From the NCBI RefSeq assembly GCF_003443675.1, contig NZ_CP031963.1, forward strand, positions 1-64,000: a DNA stretch of 64,000 bases. Reading direction: 5' to 3'. Positions within the stretch are counted from its first letter, which is position 1. Each line of letters opens with the position of its first letter. The stretch comes from Aquimarina sp. BL5. GTDB taxonomy: Bacteria > Bacteroidota > Bacteroidia > Flavobacteriales > Flavobacteriaceae. Positions 18,120 to 27,421 of the stretch are shown one piece after another. The notes beneath the pieces are model-generated. The model was not told the origin of the DNA and did not search any database. It was given only the letters and a program-made list of their open reading frames with translations. The position numbers and the translations under genes were made by a program.

Positions 18120-19307
18120 ATGCTAAGAATCATCATCATTTTATGCGTAGTGTCTAGTTCCTTTGGACAAACTAAATATCAGAATGACTTTGAAAATTAT
18201 TGGAAAATAGTTGATCAATACTTTGCATATTTTGATGTCCAAAAAACAGATTGGAACGAAGTAAGAAGGATTTATCAACCTTCTGTGGATACAATTCAAA
18301 ATGATGATGATTTTATTCGTTTGTTAGAAATGACTAATAATGAGCTTTATAATGGTCATATTGGTCTTAATACCAACTTGGCTTCATCAAGTAGATTAAT
18401 ACCGACAGGAACTGATATATGGGTGTCATACAAGAATGATTGTTTTAGGGTATCTGCAATCAGAGAAGGGTTTCCTGCAGAAAAATCTGGGATAGTATTA
18501 GGAATGGAAATAACGGCGTATAACGGTATTGAAATTTCTGAAGCTATAAAAAGATTTTTGCCTAAAAGTGTCAAAGCGCATACTAACAAAATGTATGAAT
18601 ATGCCGCGAATCTTCTATTAGCCGGAACTCATAATTCTAAGAGAAGTCTGAATGTTAATGACTCATTAACATTCAATATTGAAAATATAAAGAACAATAG
18701 ACCAGTAAAGCTTGTAGAAGCAAAAGTAATTGATACTAATATTGGTTACATCACAATTAATAATGCTCTAGGCAACAATAATACAATTCAGGATTTTGAT
18801 AAAGCTTTAGATGATTTAAAAAATACTAATGGACTTATTTTAGATCTTAGAGATACGCCTAGTGGCGGAAATACAACGGTGGCAAGAGCTATTATGGGGA
18901 GATTTATCAAAAAAGAAGCTCCTTATCAACGTCATCGTTTTGTATATGAAGAAAAGTTATACGGAGTTAAGAGAAATACAATAGAATTAGTCTCTCCAAG
19001 AGGGGAAGCGTATGAGAAACCACTGGTTATTCTTTGTGGTAGATGGACTGGTAGTATGGGAGAAGGTATGACTATTGGTTTTGATGGATTAAATAGAGCG
19101 GAAATAGTAGGTACAGATATGGGAGATTTGTTAGGTGCTATCTATAACTACACATTGCCAGAAACCAACATTGGTTTTCAGATTCCGGTAGAAAAGTTAT
19201 TTCATATAAATGGAATGCCTAGAGAAGATTTTAGTCCAAAACATTATATCTTAGATACCCAGGATCAATTGCAAAAAGCAATTGAAATTATTAAAGAATC
19301 TTTATAA
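18120..19307 (+). CDS. S41 family (C-terminal processing-like) peptidase, exported
   Basis: From ATG 18120 the protein has 395 residues with a signal peptide (MLRIIIILCVVSSSFGQ). A PDZ-like region (SGIVLGMEITAYNGI) precedes the tail-specific protease core, with GYITINNAL, LILDLRDTPSGGN and the nucleophile serine of WTGSMGEG at residue 312. It should cleave proteins in the periplasm. The stop overlaps the start of the histidine kinase gene (TAATG), so translation is coupled: the protease may act on the sensor or its ligand. The leader just before the ATG (18101-18114) recurs at two other genes of the locus. Confidence 0.85.
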   Translation: MLRIIIILCVVSSSFGQTKYQNDFENYWKIVDQYFAYFDVQKTDWNEVRRIYQPSVDTIQNDDDFIRLLEMTNNELYNGHIGLNTNLASSSRLIPTGTDIWVSYKNDCFRVSAIREGFPAEKSGIVLGMEITAYNGIEISEAIKRFLPKSVKAHTNKMYEYAANLLLAGTHNSKRSLNVNDSLTFNIENIKNNRPVKLVEAKVIDTNIGYITINNALGNNNTIQDFDKALDDLKNTNGLILDLRDTPSGGNTTVARAIMGRFIKKEAPYQRHRFVYEEKLYGVKRNTIELVSPRGEAYEKPLVILCGRWTGSMGEGMTIGFDGLNRAEIVGTDMGDLLGAIYNYTLPETNIGFQIPVEKLFHINGMPREDFSPKHYILDTQDQLQKAIEIIKESL

Positions 19308-20704
19308 TGAAGCAGAAAGTAAATACATTAATCATTACATCTATCATAGCTCTTATAGCGCTGTGTGGTATACAGGCATATCTAGTATATAATACCTATC
19401 AGTTAAAGAAAGATGCTTTTATTAGAGAAACTAAGAAAGCGATTAGCAATATTGATAATACTAAGGAAATGGATTCATTGGCAGAAACTTGGTATACATA
19501 TCTAAGTGAAAATCTTGTGGAATATAAAAAGAATAATATTCTTAAAAAAGAAGCTCTCAATAGGTTTAAACCAATAACAGATTCTCTTAATCATTTGTTT
19601 GTGTTGTATTATAAGAAAGAAATAGCGAATCGTAATTTAGAATATGATATTCAATATAAAAAGGATATTAAAAGTATTGTGATTTATGAAGAAGAAGAAT
19701 TGGATACTATTTTTTCCACAATAGATGGTGAAAATGTGTATTCATTTGGAGAAAAATTTCCTAAGGAAGATGAAGTAGTGATGAGTAAAGCTCGGTGGTT
19801 TACGGATCTTGATTATGAAAACGAAATTAACGGAGGGTCGATCAATGTGTCTTTGGATATAGAAGTTAGAACTGTGGACTATATCAACATCATAGGATGG
19901 AAGCGAATAGTATTTAAACAGATGGCTATGCTTTTTGTTTTTTCGGTATTATTATTTCTTTTCGTAGTTAGTCTGTTTTTCTATTCTATAAGGAATCTGA
20001 TTCGTCAGAAAAAATTAGCAGATATAAAAACTGATTTCATAAATAATATTACACACGAACTTAAAACCCCATTAGCAACTTTAGGTATCGCTTCTAAGAG
20101 TTTAAGAAAAGAAGAAATACAGAATTCTTCTGATGCATTTGCAAATACATTAGATATTCTAGATCGTCAGAATAGTAGATTGCAGAAATTGGTTGATCAG
20201 GTAGTTACCAATAGTTTAGGTTCTGAGGAAATAGTTATTAATAAAGAAGAAATACTGGATGACGTATATTTTCAGAATGTTTTGAAAGATTTTGAATTAT
20301 CTGTTCAGAACAAAAACGTTAGTATCGTCTCGAAGATTGAATTTAGAGAAGTACACTTAAGTATTGATAAATTTATGTTTACTACAGCAATATTAAATGT
20401 TTTAGATAATGCAGTAAAATATGGAAAAGAAAATACAGAAATCATTTTTAGAACTTATCTAAAAGATGATCAATATGAAATATCAATCCATGACAATGGA
20501 ATTGGAATTCATGAGAAGGAACAACGTAAGATTTTTGAGAAATTTTATCGTGTTAGTAAGGGAGATGTTCACGATGTAAAAGGTTTAGGACTAGGGTTGT
20601 TTTATACCAGTCAGATTGTTAAGGCACATCAAGGAACAATTTCTTTAGAGAGTAAACCTGATTTGGGAACTACTTTTATCATAACATTACCAATAACCGA
20701 ATAA
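19307..20704 (+). CDS. Sensor histidine kinase
   Basis: The 465-residue protein has a first TM helix (about residues 8-27), a periplasmic domain of about 175 residues, a second TM helix (about 205-227), the HisKA block ITHELKTPLATL with the phosphoacceptor His250, and an HATPase domain (NVLDNAVKYG, HDNGIGI, GLGLGLFY). No HAMP domain is evident. It lies three bases from the response regulator and overlaps the S41 protease stop by one base. It probably senses an envelope signal and phosphorylates the adjacent regulator. Confidence 0.92.
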   Translation: MKQKVNTLIITSIIALIALCGIQAYLVYNTYQLKKDAFIRETKKAISNIDNTKEMDSLAETWYTYLSENLVEYKKNNILKKEALNRFKPITDSLNHLFVLYYKKEIANRNLEYDIQYKKDIKSIVIYEEEELDTIFSTIDGENVYSFGEKFPKEDEVVMSKARWFTDLDYENEINGGSINVSLDIEVRTVDYINIIGWKRIVFKQMAMLFVFSVLLFLFVVSLFFYSIRNLIRQKKLADIKTDFINNITHELKTPLATLGIASKSLRKEEIQNSSDAFANTLDILDRQNSRLQKLVDQVVTNSLGSEEIVINKEEILDDVYFQNVLKDFELSVQNKNVSIVSKIEFREVHLSIDKFMFTTAILNVLDNAVKYGKENTEIIFRTYLKDDQYEISIHDNGIGIHEKEQRKIFEKFYRVSKGDVHDVKGLGLGLFYTSQIVKAHQGTISLESKPDLGTTFIITLPITE

Positions 20705-20706
20705 TT

Positions 20707-21387
20707 ATGCAGCATATATTATTAGCAGAAGATGACTTTGATTTTGGAAGTATTTTAAAACAATATTTAGAGCTTCATGGATATAAAGTGGTTTGGGCTC
20801 AAGATGGTAAAGAAGCTTTACAAATCTTTTCAGAAGAACAATTTGATATCTGTGTTTTTGATGTAATGATGCCCAAAATGGATGGATTTACATTGGCAGA
20901 AAAAGTAATAGAGTTAAATCCAGAAATTCCTTTTGTTTTTCTTACTGCCAAAAAAATGAAAGAAGATAAAATCCGTGGTTTAAAACTTGGCGCAGACGAT
21001 TATATCGTAAAACCTTTTGAAGCAGATATATTGGTATTAAGACTTCAAAATATTCTAAAGCGATCGCAAAGAGTTCAGGCTATACGCGAAGAAGTCATTG
21101 CTATAGGAGATTATAAGTTTGATGCTACTAATCATTGCTTAAAACTAAATGGTGAGCGACAAAAACTCACAGAAAAGGAAGCTATCTTAATTCAGTACTT
21201 ATACGATCATAAAAACACAATGATAAAAAGAGAACGTCTACTTAAAGATGTTTGGGGAAATGATGACTTCTTTTCAGGAAGGAGTATGGATGTGTTTATC
21301 AGTAGATTAAGAAAGTATTTTAAAGAAGATAATAATATAACAATAGAGAGCGTGAGAGGAGTAGGTCTCACATTTAGTTTAAAATAA
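20707..21387 (+). CDS. OmpR-family response regulator
   Basis: The 226 residues form a receiver domain (acidic pair EDD near residues 7-9, phosphoacceptor Asp52 in FDVMMPK, Lys in VKPFE) and a winged-helix DNA-binding domain (LTEKEAILIQYLYDH, SMDVFISRLRKYF). It is the cognate partner of the kinase immediately upstream. Likely targets include its own locus and the exported hydrolase and small proteins downstream, which share a leader motif. Confidence 0.93.
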   Translation: MQHILLAEDDFDFGSILKQYLELHGYKVVWAQDGKEALQIFSEEQFDICVFDVMMPKMDGFTLAEKVIELNPEIPFVFLTAKKMKEDKIRGLKLGADDYIVKPFEADILVLRLQNILKRSQRVQAIREEVIAIGDYKFDATNHCLKLNGERQKLTEKEAILIQYLYDHKNTMIKRERLLKDVWGNDDFFSGRSMDVFISRLRKYFKEDNNITIESVRGVGLTFSLK

Positions 21388-21394
21388 AGGAATT

Positions 21395-21424
21395 TCATCA
21401 ATCATCAATCATCAATCATCAATC
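21395..21424. repeat. Short tandem repeat of a 7-base unit
   Basis: The unit ATCAATC is repeated about four times just before the ATG-proximal leader of the serine hydrolase gene. Slippage here would change the length of the intergenic region between the regulator and the hydrolase. Confidence 0.6.
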
Positions 21425-21439
21425 AAAAAACGAAAAATC

Positions 21440-22651
21440 ATGAGAACAATCAGTAGTATTCTATGCTTAGTAGTGTCATTTTATGTAAATGCACAAAACT
21501 CTTTAGATCTGTTAGATAAAAAAATAGATTCTATATATAAAACTAGTAAAATAGCTGGATTTGGAGTTTCTATAATGACACCGGATACAATACTTTACGA
21601 AAACGGCTTTGGTTATGCCGATATTGTAACAAAGAAAAAGTATACAATAAATACCATACAAAATATCGGATCTGTTTCTAAAACTTTTATTGGAATAGCT
21701 TTAATGAATGCTATTGAAGACGGTAAACTAAAAATAGATACACCGATCAATGATATCTTACCTTTTGCCATAAATCACCCAAAGTATCCTGAAGTTCCAA
21801 TTACCATAAAACATTTGGCAACTCATACATCTTCTATTTTGGATACAGATGCATACGAAAAGAGTTATGTTTTTGAAAAGGGTATAGAATTAAAAGAGGA
21901 AAACTATACCAAAGAAGAATATGGAGAACTTAAACTAATGAAGTCTAATAAACAATATAGTTTGGAAAGCTTTCTGAAAAATCATTTAACTCCGAAAGGC
22001 GAATGGTATAAGAAAAATAATTTTTTAAAGCAAAAACCAGGAGATAGATATGAATATTCTAATATAGGATCTGCTTTATTAGCATATATTATTGAAATAG
22101 TAACAAATACGTCATTTCCTGAGTATACACAAGAGCATATTTTGGATCCATTACAAATGAGTAGTTCTGGTTGGTCATACGAATCTACAAACGCAGAACA
22201 ATATGCCTCAATATATACAGAAGCAGGGAATGAAATCCCAAAGTATCAATTAATTACATATCCTGATGGAGGATTTAAAAGTAGTATAAAAGATTTATCT
22301 ATATATCTACAAGGTCTTATGAAAGGATATTATGGAGAAGATGGTATACTTAAAACTGAATCTTTTCAGGAAATGATGTCTCCGAAGTTAACCAAAGAAC
22401 AATATAATACTAAAAAAGAATTAAGGGATAACTATGGATTCTTTTGGGAAGTTTCCCCTACCGGAAAAATAGGACATAATGGATCAGATCCGGGAATACT
22501 AACGTTGATGTATTTTAATAAAAAGGAAAAAGTGGGAGCTATATTTTTTATGAATACTTCTTTGGAAAAAAATAAAGACATTATACGTTCTGTCCAAAAC
22601 ATATGGAATGCAATAAAAGAATACAAAAAAATATATGTCAATACGATATAA
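21440..22651 (+). CDS. Serine hydrolase, class C beta-lactamase/PBP-like, exported
   Basis: The 403-residue protein has a signal peptide (MRTISSILCLVVSFYVNAQ). The beta-lactamase-fold motifs are SVSK (Ser78, Lys81), the YSN triad (EYSNIGSALLAYI) and HNGSDPG as the third motif. Such proteins hydrolyse peptides, esters or beta-lactams in the periplasm. The substrate cannot be predicted. It follows the two-component genes after 52 bases and carries the same AATCAAAAAACGAA leader as the S41 protease gene, so it is probably in the same regulon. Confidence 0.88.
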   Translation: MRTISSILCLVVSFYVNAQNSLDLLDKKIDSIYKTSKIAGFGVSIMTPDTILYENGFGYADIVTKKKYTINTIQNIGSVSKTFIGIALMNAIEDGKLKIDTPINDILPFAINHPKYPEVPITIKHLATHTSSILDTDAYEKSYVFEKGIELKEENYTKEEYGELKLMKSNKQYSLESFLKNHLTPKGEWYKKNNFLKQKPGDRYEYSNIGSALLAYIIEIVTNTSFPEYTQEHILDPLQMSSSGWSYESTNAEQYASIYTEAGNEIPKYQLITYPDGGFKSSIKDLSIYLQGLMKGYYGEDGILKTESFQEMMSPKLTKEQYNTKKELRDNYGFFWEVSPTGKIGHNGSDPGILTLMYFNKKEKVGAIFFMNTSLEKNKDIIRSVQNIWNAIKEYKKIYVNTI

Positions 22652-22671
22652 ACTATATCATTCATCAACCT

Positions 22672-22688
22672 GTCCGCTTCGGACGGAT
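22672..22688. repeat. Short palindromic repeat (GTCCGC type)
   Basis: GTCCGCTTCGGACGGAT forms a small hairpin. A relative lies at 23193-23209, and close relatives sit inside each of the four GIY-YIG units near 40.4-41.5 kb. Confidence 0.55.
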
Positions 22689-22702
22689 CAAAATCAAATA
22701 TT

Positions 22703-23152
22703 ATGAGAACATTAATTTTAATTACTGCCAGTCTTATTTTAGGAATATGCACAACCATAGCACAGACAACGGAAACTAGTACATCAAAATCTTCATCAGA
22801 GTTTTCGATTACATACGACTCAGATTCACCGAATAAAAAATTCTATAGATCCTTTGTTACGTTAGATATGGACAATAATTATAGAATTAAAGTACGATTT
22901 ATGAAGTATATGAAATCTGATGTAAAATCATATTTAATAGATCAATTTGGTAAAGAAAATATGATCGTTAAGGATAATACGTATTTCTGGAATAAAGAAA
23001 TAGATGAAGAAGAAATGTATGAAGTGAGATTAAAAGGTAATAAATTAAGGATTAATCTTAATAAAGATCTTGCTTCAGATAAACTGATTAAGAGATTTGT
23101 AGAAATAGGTAAAGAATTAAAATCAATCACTTCAAACTCAGAAAAAAGTTAA
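22703..23152 (+). CDS. Small exported protein, paralogue of the next gene
   Basis: The 149 residues begin with a signal peptide (MRTLILITASLILGICTTIAQ) and a Ser/Thr-rich linker. A compact domain ends in KLRINLNKDLASDKLIKRF. It aligns along its length with the next protein, including the pattern of K(S/T)DxVKxxLxDxL...YxWN. No family is recognised. It stands in the putative S41/two-component regulon and may be an envelope sensor or a target of the proteases. Confidence 0.7.
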   Translation: MRTLILITASLILGICTTIAQTTETSTSKSSSEFSITYDSDSPNKKFYRSFVTLDMDNNYRIKVRFMKYMKSDVKSYLIDQFGKENMIVKDNTYFWNKEIDEEEMYEVRLKGNKLRINLNKDLASDKLIKRFVEIGKELKSITSNSEKS

Positions 23153-23192
23153 AGCTCAGTATTAGCAAACATCAAACATCAATCAATAAACT

Positions 23193-23209
23193 GTCCGCCT
23201 GAGGTGGAT
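23193..23209. repeat. Short palindromic repeat (GTCCGC type)
   Basis: GTCCGCCTGAGGTGGAT is a near-palindrome of the same type as that at 22672 and those inside the GIY-YIG units. Confidence 0.5.
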
Positions 23210-23231
23210 CATTAATCAAAAAGCGAATATT

Positions 23232-23648
23232 ATGAAAACAATCATTTTTATGTTATGTATGGCATTCACTATGCCAGTTATCAACGCACAAACAAGTTCT
23301 AATGCTAAAGTAACTGTTAATTATTCTAGCGACGACGATAGTAATAGATATAAAATAAATATTTCTGTTTCCAATACAGATGATATGTATACGTTAAAGG
23401 CAAGTTTTCCTTCTGATAAAACGGATAAGGTTAAAAAGTTTTTAAAAGACCATCTGGATACAAAAATGTCTAAAAGCCATGGGGCGTATACTTGGAACTA
23501 TAATTATAGAGGAGAAGAGGGGTATAAAGTTAAATTAAGAAAAGGAAAACTATCTGTCTTCTTGGATAAAGAAGCCGTGTCTATTGATTTGGTAGAAGAT
23601 TTGATAGATGCCTTTAGTGATCTTAGAGAGTTGATTAAAGATAAATAA
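23232..23648 (+). CDS. Small exported protein, paralogue of the previous gene
   Basis: The 138 residues carry a signal peptide (MKTIIFMLCMAFTMPVINAQ) and the same domain as the upstream protein (TDKVKKFLKDHLDT, YTWNYNYRGEEGYKVKLRKG). The pair arose by tandem duplication and has diverged. The leader AATCAAAAAGCGAA ends four bases before its ATG, matching the leaders of the S41 protease and hydrolase genes. Function unknown. Confidence 0.7.
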   Translation: MKTIIFMLCMAFTMPVINAQTSSNAKVTVNYSSDDDSNRYKINISVSNTDDMYTLKASFPSDKTDKVKKFLKDHLDTKMSKSHGAYTWNYNYRGEEGYKVKLRKGKLSVFLDKEAVSIDLVEDLIDAFSDLRELIKDK

Positions 23649-23672
23649 GTATAATAACTGTTTAAATGAGCC

Positions 23673-24146
23673 TTATCGATGATGGTAAGGTTCATTTTTT
23701 AGAATGGTGAAACCTCTATATAATTGCTCAATAAAAAATAAGCGAATCATTTGATGAGAAAATGTCATTTTTGACAATGAGAGTTTACCATTTGCACGAT
23801 TATAAACCTCTGGACTAAATCCATAAGGGCCACCGATAACAAATATCAATTGTTTGATGCCACTGTTCATATGTTTCTGTAAAAGTTGTGAAAAAGCAAC
23901 AGAATCATATTGTTTACCATTTTCATCCAACAGTATCAAAACATCAGAAGTACTGGTTTTAGTCAAAATTAATTTCCCTTCCTTATCTTTTTGTTGTGCT
24001 TCGCTTAGACTTTTGGAATTCTTTATATCGGGTATAATTTCAAAAGTAAATCTGATATAAAAACCTAATCTTTTAATATACTCGGCAATAAGATTCTCTA
24101 GTTGTTTATGATCTGTTTTGCCTACGGCGATTAATTTAATTGTCAT
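23673..24146 (-). CDS. rlmH: 23S rRNA (pseudouridine1915-N3)-methyltransferase RlmH
   Basis: From ATG 24146 the product has 157 residues, the family length, and begins MTIKLIAVGKTDHKQLENLI. The SPOUT knot is seen in LLDENGKQYDS, FVIGGPYGFSPEVY and the C-terminal LSKMTFSHQMIRLFFIEQLYR. RlmH methylates pseudouridine 1915 of 23S rRNA in the 70S ribosome using SAM. The open frame extends upstream to 24170 but without conserved sequence. Confidence 0.95.
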   Translation of the reverse strand: MTIKLIAVGKTDHKQLENLIAEYIKRLGFYIRFTFEIIPDIKNSKSLSEAQQKDKEGKLILTKTSTSDVLILLDENGKQYDSVAFSQLLQKHMNSGIKQLIFVIGGPYGFSPEVYNRANGKLSLSKMTFSHQMIRLFFIEQLYRGFTILKNEPYHHR

Positions 24147-24231
24147 TGTTATAGTTTTCTTTATTGACATCCTATTTCCAACTTCGTACTTCCAACTTCT
24201 TTTCCTACTTTAGCAAAAATAACCATTCGAT

Positions 24232-25089
24232 ATGATTACAAAAGCTCAATTTGATAACGAAATTGAATTAATAATAGCAAATGCTATCAGAGAAGATGTT
24301 GGTGATGGCGATCATAGCTCATTAGCCTGTATTCCTAATTCAGCAACAGGTAAAGCTAAATTATTAGTAAAGGATGAAGGAGTTTTGGCAGGAGTAGAAT
24401 TTGCTAAAAAAGTATTCAATTATGTAGATCCAGAAATGCAAATTGAGGTAATGATTGAAGATGGATCCAAAGTGAAATATGGTGATATTGCTTTTTATAT
24501 ATCCGGAAGTTCCCAATCTATTTTAAAGGCAGAAAGACTAGTACTTAATGCAATGCAAAGAATGAGTGCAATTGCTACAAAGACAAATCAATTCGTACAG
24601 TTATTAGAAGGAACAGGAACTAAGATTTTGGATACAAGAAAAACTACTCCGGGAATCAGAGCTCTCGAGAAATGGGCTGTAAAGATTGGAGGAGGTGAGA
24701 ATCATAGATTTGCATTATACGATATGATTATGCTAAAAGATAACCATATTGATTTTGCTGGCGGTATTACCAATGCAATAGAAAAGACCAAGAAATATCT
24801 AGAAGATACCAATAGAGATCTTAAGATTATTGTAGAGGCTCGTGATCTCAATGAAATTAAAGAAATATTGAAAACTCCTGGAGTGTATAGAATTCTAATA
24901 GATAACTTTAATTATGAGGATACTAGGAAAGCAGTAGAGCTTATTGGAGATACTTGTCTTACGGAATCCAGTGGAGGAATAAATGAAAAAACAGTTCGAA
25001 AATATGCAGAATGTGGTGTCAATTATATCAGTAGTGGCGCTTTAACCCATTCTGTTTATAATCTCGATTTGAGCTTGAAAGCAGTATAA
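24232..25089 (+). CDS. nadC: Nicotinate-nucleotide pyrophosphorylase (quinolinate phosphoribosyltransferase)
   Basis: The 285-residue protein shows the NadC motifs: EDVGDGDHSS near the start, AERLVLNAMQRMSAIAT, DTRKTTPGIRALEKWAVKIGGG and the C-terminal ESSGGINEKTV. It makes nicotinate mononucleotide from quinolinate and PRPP in NAD biosynthesis. It is transcribed away from rlmH and lies three bases before the BrkB-like gene, probably one operon. Confidence 0.95.
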   Translation: MITKAQFDNEIELIIANAIREDVGDGDHSSLACIPNSATGKAKLLVKDEGVLAGVEFAKKVFNYVDPEMQIEVMIEDGSKVKYGDIAFYISGSSQSILKAERLVLNAMQRMSAIATKTNQFVQLLEGTGTKILDTRKTTPGIRALEKWAVKIGGGENHRFALYDMIMLKDNHIDFAGGITNAIEKTKKYLEDTNRDLKIIVEARDLNEIKEILKTPGVYRILIDNFNYEDTRKAVELIGDTCLTESSGGINEKTVRKYAECGVNYISSGALTHSVYNLDLSLKAV

Positions 25090-25092
25090 CCT

Positions 25093-26010
25093 ATGTCGAA
25101 AGCAGTTGAAGATAAACTCGATAAGATTCCGATTATAAATATTTTGGTTAAAATCGGGAAAAAAATTATTCTTCCAGGTTTTGAGGGACTTTCTCTTTAT
25201 GATTTAGTTGAAATTTATACAATAGGGATTGTTAAAGGAACATTTTCTGCAAGAGCCAGTGCAATTTCATGGAGTTTTTTTTTATCATTGTTTCCTTTTC
25301 TTCTGTTTTTATTAAACCTAATTCCTATTATACATATAGATGGTTTTCAGGAGAATTTTTTCGAATTTATAACCTCTGCATTGCCAAATCAGTCTAAGTT
25401 ATTTTTTGAAGAGATATACAATGATATTTCCGCTAACCCAAGAACAGGCTTGTTGTCCACGGTTTTTGTGCTTTCACTTTTTTTGATGACAAATGGAATC
25501 AATGCGGTGTTTTCAGGGTTTGAATACTCATATCACGTTACCCTGAATCGTAATTTTGTAAAACAATACATAGTCGCTTTAGGAGTATCACTAATTGTGG
25601 CATCGTTATTGCTTATTACTGTAATTGTAACACTATACTTTAGTTATTTATTGGAAAACTTAAAAGAAATAGGAGTCATGGATAATACCGTTTTTTGGTT
25701 ACAGTTTGGAAAATATGGTTTATTCGTTTTAATGATTTTTTTGGTGATAGCAACGTTGTTTTACTTTGGTACGACAGAAGGAAAAATGAATAGATTTTTT
25801 TCGCCAGGAGCCTTTATGACTACCATACTTATTATGATAACAACATATTTATTTGGAGTATACATAGATAATTTTTCTAACTATAATAAGTTGTACGGAT
25901 CGATTGGAGCTATGCTAATTTTAATGGTATATATATGGTTAAATGCAAATTTGCTGTTGTTAGGTTTCGAATTAAATGCATCACTTATAAAATTGAAGAA
26001 GAATTTTTAA
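25093..26010 (+). CDS. YihY/BrkB family inner-membrane protein
   Basis: The 305-residue protein has six hydrophobic helices and the family landmarks RASAISWSFFLSLFPFLLF (split by Ser/Trp) near residue 58 and YGSIGAMLILMVYIWLNANLLLLG near the end. YihY proteins are inner-membrane proteins of unsettled function, earlier mislabelled RNase BN. The family in flavobacteria often follows nadC, as here with a three-base gap. Confidence 0.87.
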   Translation: MSKAVEDKLDKIPIINILVKIGKKIILPGFEGLSLYDLVEIYTIGIVKGTFSARASAISWSFFLSLFPFLLFLLNLIPIIHIDGFQENFFEFITSALPNQSKLFFEEIYNDISANPRTGLLSTVFVLSLFLMTNGINAVFSGFEYSYHVTLNRNFVKQYIVALGVSLIVASLLLITVIVTLYFSYLLENLKEIGVMDNTVFWLQFGKYGLFVLMIFLVIATLFYFGTTEGKMNRFFSPGAFMTTILIMITTYLFGVYIDNFSNYNKLYGSIGAMLILMVYIWLNANLLLLGFELNASLIKLKKNF

Positions 26011-26046
26011 TATTTTAGCATTATACAAACAATTAATTTAATAAAA

Positions 26047-26604
26047 ATGAAAAAATTTAGCTTATTATTTATTCTTTTAGTAACTCTAGGAACTACTCAG
26101 GCACAGGATAAAGATGCTATACTTCCGGATACAGTAACTTTTAATGGAGAAAGTCTTATGAAAAATGGAGAAGGGATAAGAGAAAAGTTCTTTTTCGACA
26201 TTTATAATGGAGGGTTATATCTTAAGAAAAAAAGTGCTAGTGCTGGTTCAATCGCAGCTGCGGACGAAACAATGGCGATAAAATTACATATAGTATCGGG
26301 TATGATGTCTAGAAGTAAAATGGAATCGGCGTTAAGAGATGGATTTAAAAAATCTACTAAAGGAAATACAAGCTCTTTAGATAAAAGAATCAACACATTT
26401 GTTGGATTTATAAAAGATGAAATTGAAAAAGGACAGATCTATGATATTGTTTATGAGCAAGGTAAAGGAAGTGTGATCTACAAAGATGGAGTAGAAAAAG
26501 GTTATGTAGAAGGATTAGACTTTAAAAAAGCATTATTTAACATATGGATTGGAGATAATCCTGCAGATAAAGATTTGAAAGATAAAATGCTTGGTAACTT
26601 TTAG
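26047..26604 (+). CDS. Chalcone-isomerase-like exported protein, copy 1
   Basis: The 185 residues include a signal peptide (MKKFSLLFILLVTLGTTQAQ) and the chalcone-isomerase-like domain: TVTFNGESLMKNGEGIRE, FFFDIYNGGLYLKK, DETMAIKLHIVSGMMS, and a C-terminal GYVEGLDFKKALFNIWIGDNP. In bacteria these proteins are not known to act on flavonoids; a lipid- or fatty-acid-binding role is likelier. It is the first of three related genes in 2.5 kb and the most divergent, with KDK instead of the IRVG start of the mature region. Confidence 0.8.
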   Translation: MKKFSLLFILLVTLGTTQAQDKDAILPDTVTFNGESLMKNGEGIREKFFFDIYNGGLYLKKKSASAGSIAAADETMAIKLHIVSGMMSRSKMESALRDGFKKSTKGNTSSLDKRINTFVGFIKDEIEKGQIYDIVYEQGKGSVIYKDGVEKGYVEGLDFKKALFNIWIGDNPADKDLKDKMLGNF

Positions 26605-26687
26605 GATAAAAAGCATAGTTTTAGCGGTGAAATACACAATTTAACATTTTTTTTTAATTCTTGCTATGCGTGCATAATATATTTTAT

Positions 26688-26695
26688 TACTTTTG
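26688..26695 (+). promoter_or_regulatory. Bacteroidota -7 box for the second chalcone-isomerase-like gene
   Basis: TACTTTTG matches TAnnTTTG and lies 54 bases before the ATG at 26750, in an otherwise gene-free gap. No perfect -33 element is seen. Confidence 0.45.
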
Positions 26696-26749
26696 CATTA
26701 AGAGGAAAAAATTTTAATACTAATACACCCCAACAAAACTTTAACAAAG

Positions 26750-27313
26750 ATGAAAAAAATTACTTTACTAGTTGTAGCGTTTATTTCTTTAACAACGGCT
26801 ACAGCACAAATCAGAGTTGGTAAAGCTGTACTGCCTTACGAAGAAAATTTCGGGGATACAGATCTTAAGTTAAATGGAGCGGGGATGCGTGAAATGCTTT
26901 GGATCGATTTATATGCGGGAGGACTTTATCTACAAAAAAAGAGTAAGGATCCTAGAGCGATTCTCGATGCAAACGAAACGATGGCTATAAAACTAAATAT
27001 AGTCTCAGGTTTTGTGACACAAAAGAAAATGATTAAAGCAGTTCGTGATGGTTTTACTAAAGCTACTTTTGGTAATACCAAACCGCTAGAGGAAAGAATA
27101 AACAAGTTTATTAAGTTTTTTAATGAACCTATAGTAAAGAATGACATTTTTGATATTGTATATATAAAAGACGAAGGAGTGAAAGCTTTTAAAAATGGAA
27201 AAGAGCTGGGTGTTATAGAAGGACGAGACTTTAAATATGCATTATTTAAAATATGGTTAGGTGATGAGCCTGCTAGTGAAGGAATTAAAAACGGGATGTT
27301 AGGTCTACAATAG
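26750..27313 (+). CDS. Chalcone-isomerase-like exported protein, copy 2
   Basis: The 187-residue protein has a signal peptide (MKKITLLVVAFISLTTATAQ), then IRVGKAVLPYEENF, LNGAGMREMLWIDLYAGG, NETMAIKLNIVSGFV and EGRDFKYALFKIWLGDEPA. It is closely related to copy 3 and more distantly to copy 1. A terminator follows at 27340, so it appears to be transcribed alone from the promoter at 26688. Confidence 0.8.
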   Translation: MKKITLLVVAFISLTTATAQIRVGKAVLPYEENFGDTDLKLNGAGMREMLWIDLYAGGLYLQKKSKDPRAILDANETMAIKLNIVSGFVTQKKMIKAVRDGFTKATFGNTKPLEERINKFIKFFNEPIVKNDIFDIVYIKDEGVKAFKNGKELGVIEGRDFKYALFKIWLGDEPASEGIKNGMLGLQ

Positions 27314-27339
27314 TTCTTTTCCAATAAAATTTAAAAAAC

Positions 27340-27369
27340 AAAAGCTATCTAAATCAGATAGCTTTTTTT
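27340..27369 (+). terminator. Terminator of chalcone-isomerase-like copy 2
   Basis: AAAGCTATCT and AGATAGCTTT form a perfect 10-bp stem around AAATC, followed by a T run. Confidence 0.85.
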
Positions 27370-27421
27370 GTTATCATCATATTTTCTATATTGAACCAAA
27401 AAGTTTAAAACTATTAGTCAG

